Shown: piece after piece, positions 45,110 through 53,079 of the stretch
Layout of the letters: the number at the start of each line of letters is the position of its first letter
Position numbering within the stretch: position 1 is the stretch's first letter
Source: JBFWWP01 sp050246115
GTDB taxonomy: Bacteria > Planctomycetota > UBA8108 > UBA1146 > JAJFFE01
Reading direction: 5' to 3'
Assembly (NCBI GenBank): GCA_050246115.1
Contig: JBFWWP010000016.1
Coordinates: 1-64,000 of the forward strand
DNA: 64,000 nt
Made by a program: the position numbers and the translations under genes
The notes under the pieces: generated by a model
Database searches by the model: none
What the model saw: only the letters and a program-made list of their open reading frames with translations
Told to the model about the DNA's origin: nothing

Positions 45110-46294
45110 ATGACGCACGAGCGAGCAGCCGACCGCATTCCGTACCGCCAGTGGGGCGTCGACCTCGAGCAGCAGGCGGTCCAGCAAATGGAGAACGCCT
45201 GCCGCCTGCCGGTGGCCGTGCGCGCCGCGCTGATGCCGGATGCCCATCTGGGTTACGGTCTGCCCATCGGCGGCGTCCTGGCGACTCGCAACGCCGTGAT
45301 TCCTTACGCGGTCGGTGTCGACATCGCGTGTCGCGTCAAGATGACGGTGCTCGATCTGCCGATCGCCGCATTGACCGACGAGACCCATCGCCTGCGCGCC
45401 GCGATCGACCGCGAGACCCGCTTCGGAGTGGGCGCCACCTTCAAGCAACGGCGCGAGCACGAGGTCATGGACCGCGACTGGCGGGTGTCGCCGATCACGG
45501 CCCACAACAAGGATCGTGCCTGGTCACAGCTGGGGACGAGCGGGAGCGGCAACCACTTCGTGGAGTTTGGGGAACTGTCGTGCGGCGACCCACGGCTCGG
45601 ACTTCCGCCGGGAAGCTACCTCGCGCTCCTCAGCCACAGCGGCAGCCGCGGCACGGGCGCAGCGGTGGCCGACCACTACTCGAAGCTGGCCATGCGACAA
45701 CGCAGCCACTTGCCCAGTGAGTTGCGACAGCTTGCATGGCTCGACCTCGCGAGCCACGAAGGTCAAGAGTACTGGCAGGCGATGGAACTGATGGGGAACT
45801 ATGCCGCCGCCAACCACGCCTGCATTCACCACCATGTTGCCGCGAACCTTGGGGCGCGGGTGCTCCTCGACTTGGAGAACCACCACAACTTTGCCTGGCG
45901 CGAGCGACATGCGGGGGAGGATCTGATCGTACACCGAAAAGGCGCGACTCCGGCCGGCGCCGGGGTGCTCGGCATTATTCCCGGATCCATGGCGACACCG
46001 ACCTACGTCGTCCAGGGCAAGGGGAACGCCGACTCCCTGGCTTCCGCGTCGCATGGTGCGGGCCGGGTCATGAGCCGTACTGCGGCCAAAAAGAAGTTCA
46101 CCTGGTCCGAGGCGAACGAGCTCCTGCGGCGGCGAGGGGTTACTTTGATGTCCGCCGGGCTCGACGAGGTGCCGATGGTCTACAAGGACATCGACTTGGT
46201 GATGCGCGAGCAAACCGACTTGGTGGAACCGCTCGCCCGTTTTCTCCCGCGATTGGTCAAGATGGCGCCGGCGGGGGAGCGACCCGAGGACTGA
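45110..46294 (+). CDS. rtcB: RtcB-family RNA-splicing ligase
   Basis: The protein has 394 residues from the ATG at 45110, which follows GGAGG; the frame opens earlier at 45020, but that part is not family-like. RtcB joins RNA 2',3'-cyclic phosphate or 3'-phosphate ends to 5'-OH ends using GTP and Mn2+. Visible motifs: ALMPDAHLGYGLPIGGVLAT, VGVDIACRV (metal-binding Cys), TSGSGNHFVEFG, LLSHSGSRGTG, ENHHNFAWRE, VHRKGATPAGAG and SASHGAGRVMSR (guanylylated His). Small differences from E. coli RtcB, such as VDIAC for VDIGC and TSGSGNH for TLGGGNH, suggest a divergent subfamily. There is no RtcA, archease or RtcR next to it. It may serve in RNA repair. Confidence 0.93.
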   Translation: MTHERAADRIPYRQWGVDLEQQAVQQMENACRLPVAVRAALMPDAHLGYGLPIGGVLATRNAVIPYAVGVDIACRVKMTVLDLPIAALTDETHRLRAAIDRETRFGVGATFKQRREHEVMDRDWRVSPITAHNKDRAWSQLGTSGSGNHFVEFGELSCGDPRLGLPPGSYLALLSHSGSRGTGAAVADHYSKLAMRQRSHLPSELRQLAWLDLASHEGQEYWQAMELMGNYAAANHACIHHHVAANLGARVLLDLENHHNFAWRERHAGEDLIVHRKGATPAGAGVLGIIPGSMATPTYVVQGKGNADSLASASHGAGRVMSRTAAKKKFTWSEANELLRRRGVTLMSAGLDEVPMVYKDIDLVMREQTDLVEPLARFLPRLVKMAPAGERPED

Positions 46295-46317
46295 GCCGAG
46301 CGGACCCCCGGTGAACC

Positions 46318-46355
46318 GGGCTCACCCCGGACCCATGGGGGTCGAGGGTGAGCCC
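46318..46355. terminator. Bidirectional hairpin between convergent genes
   Basis: GGGCTCACCC (46318-46327) pairs perfectly with GGGTGAGCCC (46346-46355); with one bulged C the stem extends to 12 pairs (CCGGGCTCACCC). It lies between the ends of rtcB (46294) and the Bax-inhibitor-1 gene (46366), so it can serve both. There is no T-tract. Confidence 0.6.
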
Positions 46356-46365
46356 CGGAAGGCGC

Positions 46366-47070
46366 TCAGTCGCGCGACGAGAACAAGCGCAGGATGTACC
46401 AGAACAGGAGGGCCACCGACGCGAACAGCTCGAGGGCTGCCGCCACGGCCTTGTCCTCGGGGTAGTGGTGGATGATGTTCGACGTGTTGTAGAGGATCGA
46501 GGCGCCGGCGACGGCGACCATGGCGACGGAGAACAACACTCCGAGCTGGAAGCCGAAGATCAAGGCGGCCCCAATGGCCACCAGTGAGCACACCCCAGCC
46601 CACATCAAGACGCTGCGCAGGAAGGAGAAGTCCTTGCGCGTCACGAAGGCGACCGCGGTCAGCGCGAAGAAGGCGACCAGGGTGACGCCTGCGGCGCTCG
46701 TGAGCAATGACGGATCGCGATAGCTGACGACGAGCAGGATGGGCGCGAACAGGATGGCTTCCAGGAGGACGTAGCCGTAAAGGGCCGCAAGCTGCAGGGG
46801 CAGGGATCGAGCGCGGTGGGCGAGTCCGGTAGCCATCCAGCCGGCGACCATGAAGCCCATCAAGAACAAGTACCAACGGCCCGCGGCGAGTGCCGTGATC
46901 CGTTCGACGACTCCCGTTTGGAACAGGGCGATCTCGATCCCCACGAACGCGACGATCGCCAGTAAGACGTGGATGTAGGTGCGCGTTACGAAGGACGCCC
47001 GCTCGATCGAGTCGAGCGCGCGAATGCGATGTTCCTCGACCTCGAAGTCGTACGTCGTCGGGTTGTTCAT
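46366..47070 (-). CDS. Bax inhibitor-1/YccA family membrane protein
   Basis: The protein has 234 residues and about seven hydrophobic segments, e.g. YIHVLLAIVAFVGIEIALF, WYLFLMGFMVAGWMATGLAH, AALYGYVLLEAILFAPILLV, GVTLVAFFALTAVAFVTRKD and AMVAVAGASILYNTSNIIHH. The final ILYNTSNIIHHYPEDKAVAA plus ALELFASVALLFWYILRLF is typical of BI-1/YccA proteins. These are inner-membrane proteins; YccA modulates FtsH protease, and BsYetJ relatives leak calcium. The start at 47070 follows AAAGAGAG. The frame appears longer only because of the N gap and an artificial duplicate of its 5' end on the other side of that gap. No partner gene is evident. Confidence 0.92.
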   Translation of the reverse strand: MNNPTTYDFEVEEHRIRALDSIERASFVTRTYIHVLLAIVAFVGIEIALFQTGVVERITALAAGRWYLFLMGFMVAGWMATGLAHRARSLPLQLAALYGYVLLEAILFAPILLVVSYRDPSLLTSAAGVTLVAFFALTAVAFVTRKDFSFLRSVLMWAGVCSLVAIGAALIFGFQLGVLFSVAMVAVAGASILYNTSNIIHHYPEDKAVAAALELFASVALLFWYILRLFSSRD

Positions 47071-47336
47071 CGACTCTCTTTCGATCTCTGGAGACCAGGA
47101 AGTCCGACCNNNNNNNNNNNNNNNNNNNNNNNNNNNNNNNNNNNNNNNNNNNNNNNNNNNNNNNNNNNNNNNNNNNNNNNNNNNNNNNNNNNNNNNNNNN
47201 NNNNNNNNNGCGTTACGAAGGACGCCCGCTCGATCGAGTCGAGCGCGCGAATGCGATGTTCCTCGACCTCGAAGTCGTACGTCGTCGGGTTGTTCATCGA
47301 CTCTCTTTCGATCTCTGGAGACCAGGAAGTCCGACC
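46983..47336. other. Assembly gap (100 N) flanked by an exact 127-bp duplication
   Basis: Bases 46983-47109 and 47210-47336 are identical; between them are 100 N at 47110-47209. The duplicated segment covers the first ~29 codons of the Bax-inhibitor-1 gene and its leader. An identical 127-base overlap at two contig ends is what a de Bruijn assembler using k=127 leaves behind. The most likely truth is that the contigs overlap and the gap has no real length. Reading frames that cross it are artefacts. Confidence 0.85.
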
Positions 47337-47842
47337 GCAAGCACGGTACCCGCGGAACCAACCGCCGGGACGGGATCCGGCCCACTCACCTCGATACTTC
47401 GATCACCTCGTTAAACAATGCCTGACGAGCCCGTCCGCGACAAGGCCAGCCCGTCCGCGACAAGGCCAGCCCGTCCGCGACAAGGGAGGGGCGGACGGTC
47501 TCGACTGGGCCCGGAAGGGCAGCTTGGCGCCCCGGACTCGCGTTGGCGACCCCTCGAGGCCCGGTCGAACGAAGGCGCGCCCGCGACTCAGGCCCGCTGG
47601 ACGACCCTTCTCGGCCGTCGAGTCGCCGCTGGCCACCGTCTCAGGTCCTTGCAGGAAAAGTGGTTGCGTGACTCGTAAGAGGCTCCGCCAGTCCCCGCGC
47701 CGCGGCGAACCCGGCGCAATTCCAGAAGCCGTGTCCTAGAATGTCCAGAATCCGGATCCAAGAGCTACGGGGCCGCTCGAACGGCGCGGACTGGTTCGGG
47801 CTTCGAGCCCATGGATTCGGCAAGGCGGCGAGGAGGATGAAC
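47337..47842. other. Intergenic region with a 20-bp tandem repeat
   Basis: Between the Bax-inhibitor-1 gene and the ECF sigma gene there is no supported coding sequence. The motif AGCCCGTCCGCGACAAGGCC occurs three times in a row (47428-47486, last copy incomplete) with an exact 20-base period. The rest shows only shadow frames. The promoters of both divergent genes should lie in this region. Confidence 0.5.
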
Positions 47843-48526
47843 GTGGCGGATGAGGAAGGTCCGGCGGCCGACGGCTCGGTCTCGGACGAACTCTTGCGGC
47901 AGTTCGCCGCGGGCGATCCGGCGGCGCTCGGGAGGTTGGTCGAACGCGAGACACCATGGCTCCTCAAGCGGCTCCAACGGAAGCTCCCGGCCCGACTGCG
48001 GCAACGGCTCGGGGCGAGTGACGTCGTCCAAGCGACGGCCCTCGATCTACTCGCCGTTCGGGACCGGTTCGAGAACCGCGGCGTGCGGGCGTTCCGTCGA
48101 ATGCTCGCCGTCATTGCCGACCAGAATCTAGCGCGCGTCATCGAGCGCGAGTTCACGCAGAAGCGTAATGCTGGGTGCGAGGTCGCGGCCGGGGCCGGGG
48201 GGTCGTGTTCGGAGCCGATGCTCGAGCGCGTCGCGGGTCATGGCCCTTCGCCGTCCGAGAATTTGATGCGTTTGGAACGGTCCGAGTTGTTGTCGGAGTG
48301 CTTCCGCTTCTTGAGTGAACCGTACCGAGACATGATCAAGCGGATCGACTTCGAAGAGCAATCCTATGAAGACGTCGCGCGTACGCTGGCGATCACCGTG
48401 GAAGCGGCGCGGAAGCGGCACTCGCGCGGGCTCGAGCAACTGCGGCGGCTGCTCGACCGAGCGGAACGCTCGGTGGGTCGGCACGCGGGCGATCACCGCA
48501 GCGGCTCGAGCCAAGAGTCATCGTGA
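47843..48526 (+). CDS. ECF-type RNA polymerase sigma factor
   Basis: The protein has 227 residues from the GTG at 47843. AGGAGG at 47831-47836 fits that start with six bases spacing, whereas the ATG at 47837 would have none. Region 2 is represented by DELLRQFAAGDPAALGRLVE, LGASDVVQATALDLLAVRDR and RAFRRMLAVIADQNLARVIE. Region 4 is YEDVARTLAITVEAARKRHS followed by RGLEQLRRLLDR. The SDVVQxT pattern is common in planctomycete ECF groups. Its TGA overlaps the start of a secreted dockerin protein gene (TGATG), suggesting that sigma factor and exported product are made together. No anti-sigma gene is adjacent. Confidence 0.88.
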   Translation: MADEEGPAADGSVSDELLRQFAAGDPAALGRLVERETPWLLKRLQRKLPARLRQRLGASDVVQATALDLLAVRDRFENRGVRAFRRMLAVIADQNLARVIEREFTQKRNAGCEVAAGAGGSCSEPMLERVAGHGPSPSENLMRLERSELLSECFRFLSEPYRDMIKRIDFEEQSYEDVARTLAITVEAARKRHSRGLEQLRRLLDRAERSVGRHAGDHRSGSSQESS

Positions 48527-49632
48527 TGGGAGTCAAACCGGAAATGTTACGCTCGTTTGTCGTCGTCATCGTCGTAGCGCTCGGGGCGTGCACGTTCGCT
48601 CCGCTCGCGAGTGCGCAACCGTTCTGTAACGGCGCCAGCGCGCCCTTCGTCAAGAACATGGCGCCGTATCAGGGAACCGAGCCGCGAGGCATGGCCTACG
48701 TGGAGTCGATCGATCGGCTGCTGGTCCCGGATCGCTTCGGCCCGGCGCGCTACTACAACCGTGACTTGATGCCGATGGGGATGATCCCCATTCCGGGGGC
48801 GCCGGGACGGGAGATCAGCGGCGTCACCTGGGAAGAGACCACGGATCGTCTGATCTGGGTCGACATCGGCAACATGCAGATTCACCACACCGACGTCATG
48901 GGGAACCTGGTCACCTCGTTCGTACTGACGGACACGGGGACTGGCGACTGGGGAGACATCGCCGTCGAGAAGAACTGGCCGTTCCCGCCGAGTTATCCGC
49001 CGAAGGCGTATCTGGCGCGCGGCTCGGAGGTTTTCGAACTCGACGCGGAGGGGAACTTCTCCGGCGCCTCGTTCACCAGCCCGGGTGGAGCCGGAACCGC
49101 GACCGTCGGCGTCGATTCACGCGATGACAATCGCGACATCCAGATCCCCGTGCAGGGGGGTGGCATGGCCTGCATCAGCAAAGTGACGACCTCCGGTGGG
49201 CCCACGGGGGGCGACAAGATCAGTGTCGCGACCCTGGGGCCGCCGGTCCGTGGGATCGAGTTCGTGCTCTTCGGCTCGGACGGCGGTAAGTCGCACTACA
49301 TGATCATGGGCGGAAGCAACATGCTGGTCGAAGTCGCCGCGACCGATCGCTACACCGCCTTCATTCGCGGGGACACCAATGCCGATGGCGCGGCGGATCT
49401 AGCGGATGCAGTCACGCTCCTGGGGCGGCTCTTCGGGACTTTGAACCCAATCCACCCATGCGCGGATGCCGCCGACGCAAATGACGACGGCGCCATCGAC
49501 ATCGCCGACGCGGTAGCCCTGCTCGGAGGCCTTTTCGGGAGTCTGCCGCTGCCGCCGCTCCCGTTCCCCAACTGCGGCGACGACACGACGCTCGACGGCT
49601 TGGATTGTTCGAACCACGTCTTCTGTCCGTGA
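48526..49632 (+). CDS. Secreted protein with C-terminal dockerin-like cassette, coupled to ECF sigma gene
   Basis: The protein has 368 residues from the ATG of the TGATG overlap (other possible starts: GTG 48523, ATG 48544). Signal peptide: LRSFVVVIVVALGACTFAPL with cleavage near ASAQ. Residues ~35-270 form a repeating beta structure like an SMP-30/NHL or lactonase propeller: QGTEPRGMAYVESIDRLLVP, GREISGVTWEETTDRLIWVD, SVATLGPPVRGIEFVLFGSD. The C-terminal cassette is FIRGDTNADGAADLAD, DAADANDDGAIDIAD and NCGDDTTLDGLDCSNHVFCP. It probably binds a ligand outside the cell. Operon with the sigma factor implies co-regulation. Confidence 0.82.
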   Translation: MGVKPEMLRSFVVVIVVALGACTFAPLASAQPFCNGASAPFVKNMAPYQGTEPRGMAYVESIDRLLVPDRFGPARYYNRDLMPMGMIPIPGAPGREISGVTWEETTDRLIWVDIGNMQIHHTDVMGNLVTSFVLTDTGTGDWGDIAVEKNWPFPPSYPPKAYLARGSEVFELDAEGNFSGASFTSPGGAGTATVGVDSRDDNRDIQIPVQGGGMACISKVTTSGGPTGGDKISVATLGPPVRGIEFVLFGSDGGKSHYMIMGGSNMLVEVAATDRYTAFIRGDTNADGAADLADAVTLLGRLFGTLNPIHPCADAADANDDGAIDIADAVALLGGLFGSLPLPPLPFPNCGDDTTLDGLDCSNHVFCP

Positions 49633-49678
49633 CGTCGACGGGAGCGAGCGGCATCCGCACTGGACTCGGCACTACGAT

Positions 49679-50794
49679 TCAGGGGCAGACCGGGACGAAC
49701 GAGTTGCAGGTCAAGACGTCGAACGTAGGGTCCGGCCCGCACGCCGGGAACGGTGGCGGGGGTACGGGCGGAGGGCCGGGGGGCGGGAACAAACAGCTGA
49801 GCATGGCGATCGCGTCACCGATGTTGATCGTCCCGTCGTCGTTCTTGTCACAGGCGTCCTCGCATTGCAGCACCACGATCGGGCATGCTGGGTTGGGGAA
49901 CAAGAGGCAGAGCAGGTAGATGACGTCCGCGATGTCGAACACGCCGCTGACGTTGCAATCGGCTCGGACGAACTCCTGGGCAGACGCCACGACGCCGTTG
50001 ACCGTTGTCGGCTGCACCGCTTGACACGGCCCTCCGGCGGCCAACGACACTACCCGCGCGTCGAACCCGTCGACGGTGCAAAGATCGATGGAGAACGAGG
50101 CCGTCGTGAGCGCAGTCACGTCGAGCGACGCGACGGGGTAGCTTCCCGCTGGCAATGAGCACGCGCTGCCGCTCGCGAGGAGCGCGAGCGCGGTGGTGCT
50201 GGTGAAGCTCGAGGCGAGACTGAGGGCCGCGCAAGGTGCGGGCGGACTCAGCGTCAGGTTCGTGATCGTCGCATCGGTGGGGTTGACGCAGATTCGAAAC
50301 GCGACGGCGTAGAGTCCGTCGGCCGCAGCGACGTCGAGGATGATCGGCACCGTAGCGGTGCCGAAGGCTCCCACAGTCGTACTGCCCACCCGAAGCGTGA
50401 AGTTGCCACTCGGAGTGGGCGGCAGCGCGGAACAGTGCGTGTAGGCGACGCACGAGAGGACTCCGGTGGTTGGGTCGGGCCCGCATGCGACCGGACCTGG
50501 AGCGGGGGTGGGGATCCCGAAACCAAGGTAGTTCAGCAGAGCAACCGTGTCGCCGACGTTGGCGGCCTCGTCGTCGTCGGCATCCCAGGAGTTCGTGCAC
50601 CCGCTGGGCGGTGAGCCTCCCATCAGCAAGAACGAAAGCAAGCACACCACATCCTCGGGGCCGACGACGCCGTCGTCGTTGACGTCGCCGCGGCGAAACA
50701 CCTGGGCCTCTGCAACGCCGGGCGCGAAGCCGGCAACGAGTGCTACCCACACCAAGACGCCGAACCAAGAAGCGAAGCGACGTGGAAGGACCAT
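49679..50794 (-). CDS. Secreted protein with two dockerin-like cassettes (N- and C-terminal)
   Basis: The protein has 371 residues from the ATG at 50794, preceded by AGGAGG at eight bases. Signal peptide: WFGVLVWVALVAGFAPGVAE. The first cassette comes directly after it: FRRGDVNDDGVVGPED, WDADDDEAANVGD, ACGPDPTTGVLSC. A central cohesin-like or adhesin-like beta domain follows (FTLRVGSTTVGAFGTATVPI, ILDVAAADGLYAVAFRICVN). The second cassette is FVRADCNVSGVFDIAD, KNDDGTINIGD and CGPDPTFDVLTCNSFVPVCP. The central domain's pattern (VGSTTV...VPIILDVAAADGLYAVAF) is like cohesin-type ligand domains, which makes this the best candidate here for a partner of dockerin-like modules. This last point is inference. 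Confidence 0.8.
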   Translation of the reverse strand: MVLPRRFASWFGVLVWVALVAGFAPGVAEAQVFRRGDVNDDGVVGPEDVVCLLSFLLMGGSPPSGCTNSWDADDDEAANVGDTVALLNYLGFGIPTPAPGPVACGPDPTTGVLSCVAYTHCSALPPTPSGNFTLRVGSTTVGAFGTATVPIILDVAAADGLYAVAFRICVNPTDATITNLTLSPPAPCAALSLASSFTSTTALALLASGSACSLPAGSYPVASLDVTALTTASFSIDLCTVDGFDARVVSLAAGGPCQAVQPTTVNGVVASAQEFVRADCNVSGVFDIADVIYLLCLLFPNPACPIVVLQCEDACDKNDDGTINIGDAIAMLSCLFPPPGPPPVPPPPFPACGPDPTFDVLTCNSFVPVCP

Positions 50795-51819
50795 CGGACC
50801 ACCTCCTCGACCTCCTCCCGCCTGCTCGGTCGCCGTGCGGTGGGAAGCCGTTCCTCGGGGTTGGGGCCGCACGTCGTGTGCGGGTACCCGAGCGCCGGGC
50901 CGAACCCCTCGCGCTCGTTCCTTCTTTGCGCCTGGCGCCCTCGCGCGGACATCCGGTTTCGTTTCAGTCTCTGAGGAACTTCGCGGGACCGAGCTGAATG
51001 GATGGCGGGCAAGCTTCGGGTGAGCAGCGGGCTCGGCCGGCGCCGATCCGTCGCGTCGCATTGGCCAAGCCGGTGCCGGGTGTGGTCGGCAAGGCGAAGG
51101 ACGCGAACTCGCCGCGAGAACATCGTCACCGATGTGTTCGGAACGGACCGCATGCTCACCCCCCGCCCTTCGAGGGAGAAGCCCGTAGGGAATCGACGCA
51201 CGACAACGCACGAAACCAGCGCAGGTCATCGTTTACCACTCGTGCCGCGAGTGCCGCTCCGCCTTCGTCCAGGCCGAAGAGCGCCCGGTGCGGGTGAAGC
51301 CCGATCGCATCGTGGCCCTGTCTGCGTACGCAGACACCGTGGACATTTCGATCGAGCAGGTGGTCGCGATCGAGCCTCTCCTCGACGGCCTCCGCGATGT
51401 ACCCAACTCCGCTGCGTTGGCGCGTAGGGTACTCCTCCGCGACAGGGCACGTTGACACGAACCCCGGCTGTGTCGTGCACCCTCCAGGAAACTGTGGTCC
51501 GAACGTGCCCGGCATCGCCAATGAAGAGGAGCCTCGGACGGGCTAGGAACGTTCGTTCTGGCGCAGTTCGGCCTTTCCGTTCCGTCGAGACCGCCACCGA
51601 CATGAAGCCTCCGTAAACGTCGTGATGGTTTCCTCGGGCGAGACTCCGCTTTTCCTGTTTGGACGGTTAGGCTGGAGCAGTGGGCTCGACTTCACGGCGC
51701 GCCGTTCTCAGAGCGTTACGATCCTCGCTGCCGGGACCGCAAGGCTCCAGGTCTCGTGGACTGGCCATGGGGCATGGGGGAGCGCGCTTGTCGCTGGGGA
51801 CGAAGGAAGGACACCTGTC
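50795..51819. other. Divergent intergenic region, ~1 kb, with an HNH-endonuclease remnant
   Basis: No intact gene is supported. The plus strand carries a degraded HNH-type fragment (51189-51455). The other frames are arginine- and proline-rich shadows. Promoters of the two flanking exported-protein genes must lie at its ends. Confidence 0.4.
51189..51455 (+). pseudogene. Degraded HNH-endonuclease fragment
   Basis: The plus-strand frame reads TKPAQVIVYHSCRECRSAFV, then RPVRVKPDRIVAL, then ALARRVLLRDRAR before a TGA. In HNH-endonuclease proteins of the widespread DUF222-like type the sequence around CPxC...LARRVLLRDRxxC directly precedes the HNH motif. Here the TGA falls exactly where the first zinc cysteine (TGC) is expected. 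After the stop the same frame continues as HEPRLCRAPSRKLWSER and then decays. No upstream part is recognisable. It is most likely a decayed gene; identity is moderate. Confidence 0.4.
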
Positions 51820-53070
51820 ATGCATCGACGGCTGTTGTTGGCTTTCGCATTGATCATGGGCCTTTCGCACGAACTTGCAGCTCAAGGCTTGTCGGTTCCG
51901 ATCACCAGTACGGTACAGACCGCTGCGAACCAGGTGATTGGCACGATCGACGTCACGTCGATCGGCGCGTTCATCCAGGGGGAGTTCGAACTCGCGCCGG
52001 GGTTCGAGTTTCTCGACGACTGGTACGACTTCCGATGGATCAACGTCGAAACGGGATACTTGCTCAACGGCAATCCCGTCGACGCGGACGGGGATGGCAA
52101 CCCCGACGACCCGGTTGTGGGCGAACTCCCCGCCATAGATCCGCAGATCGGACAAGCGGTACCGGGGGCACTCCCCGCGAACCAGGCCGACGACCGACCG
52201 TTCTATTTCAACGAGCAGAACTGGAGTCAGAATCAACCGCCAGGCATCCACGTCGAGCGCGATCGATCGACCTTCATCGACCAACGCTTCGATCAACCGG
52301 GCCCAGGCAACACCAGCGTGATCCAGTTCGAAACGTACTTGGTCGCGGTCAACGTGACCGACCCCACGGGTCTGACTGCGAATCAGATCTGCGTCTTGGC
52401 CGGATTCTCTTGGAGCTACTCCAGTGCTACCAACTCCGTGACGTTAGGTGGGAATCTCGCGGCCAACCCGGGGCGGATCGACACCGCGCTCGGGAACGCG
52501 AACCCCGCGTATCCGAATCCTGCTGGGGCGGGGGCTTGGGATGCTGTCGAGGGCTGTGAACTGAACGCGTGCCCGCTGTTCCCCGTCTACCTGAACTTCC
52601 AGGGGATCCCGAATACCCCGGTGGGAACCATCGAGGTGACTACCGCTGGGGCCGGCCTCGAGGCAGGCTTTCAGTTCGCACCGGACTACGAGTCGCTCGA
52701 TGATTGGTACGACTTCCGGTGGGTCAACATCGTCGTGGCCTACTTCGTGAACGGTGCCCCGGTGGATGCGGACGGAGACGGCAATCCCGACGATCCGGTC
52801 GTGGGGGAACTTCCGGCGGTGGACCCTCAGGTCGGCCAGAACGTGCCAGGGGCGCTCCCGGCCGGCTTGGGAGACAACCTCCCCTTCTACTTCAACGACG
52901 CCAACTGGAACGCCAACCAGCCGGCGGGGATCCACGTCGAGCGAAGCGGATCCACCTTCGTCGATGCGCGCTTCGACGACCCCGGCCCCGGGAACGTGAG
53001 CGTCATTCTTTTCGAGACCTATCTGGTTGCGCGCAATCTGACCGACGCCACGGGGTGGCCCGCCCATTAG
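51820..53070 (+). CDS. Secreted repeat protein, N-terminal part ending at an in-frame TAG
   Basis: The part has 416 residues, from an ATG preceded by GGAAGG. Signal peptide: LLLAFALIMGLSHELAAQ. Two ~200-residue repeats follow, each with FLDDWYDFRWIN or SLDDWYDFRWVN, then PVDADGDGNPDDPVVGELPA, VPGALPA, PFYFN, WNANQPAGIHVE, GNTSVIQFETYLVA and a segment CVLAGFSWSYSSATNSV. The second repeat is cut at WPAH-TAG. The sequence after the stop continues the same repeat in the same frame (FCVVSGFSWAYSSAANSA). The third repeat has NQF at this position, so TAG replaces a CAG codon. It is the 5' half of one gene of 1219 residues spanning 51820-55479. Confidence 0.75.
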   Translation: MHRRLLLAFALIMGLSHELAAQGLSVPITSTVQTAANQVIGTIDVTSIGAFIQGEFELAPGFEFLDDWYDFRWINVETGYLLNGNPVDADGDGNPDDPVVGELPAIDPQIGQAVPGALPANQADDRPFYFNEQNWSQNQPPGIHVERDRSTFIDQRFDQPGPGNTSVIQFETYLVAVNVTDPTGLTANQICVLAGFSWSYSSATNSVTLGGNLAANPGRIDTALGNANPAYPNPAGAGAWDAVEGCELNACPLFPVYLNFQGIPNTPVGTIEVTTAGAGLEAGFQFAPDYESLDDWYDFRWVNIVVAYFVNGAPVDADGDGNPDDPVVGELPAVDPQVGQNVPGALPAGLGDNLPFYFNDANWNANQPAGIHVERSGSTFVDARFDDPGPGNVSVILFETYLVARNLTDATGWPAH

Positions 53071-53079
53071 TTCTGCGTA

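Noticed and set aside
47428..47486. CRISPR-like direct repeats
   Set aside because: Three adjacent 20-bp copies without spacers and no cas genes; a simple tandem repeat.
46969..47739. Long frames across the N run
   Set aside because: They include undetermined bases and the artificial 127-bp duplicate; not real genes.
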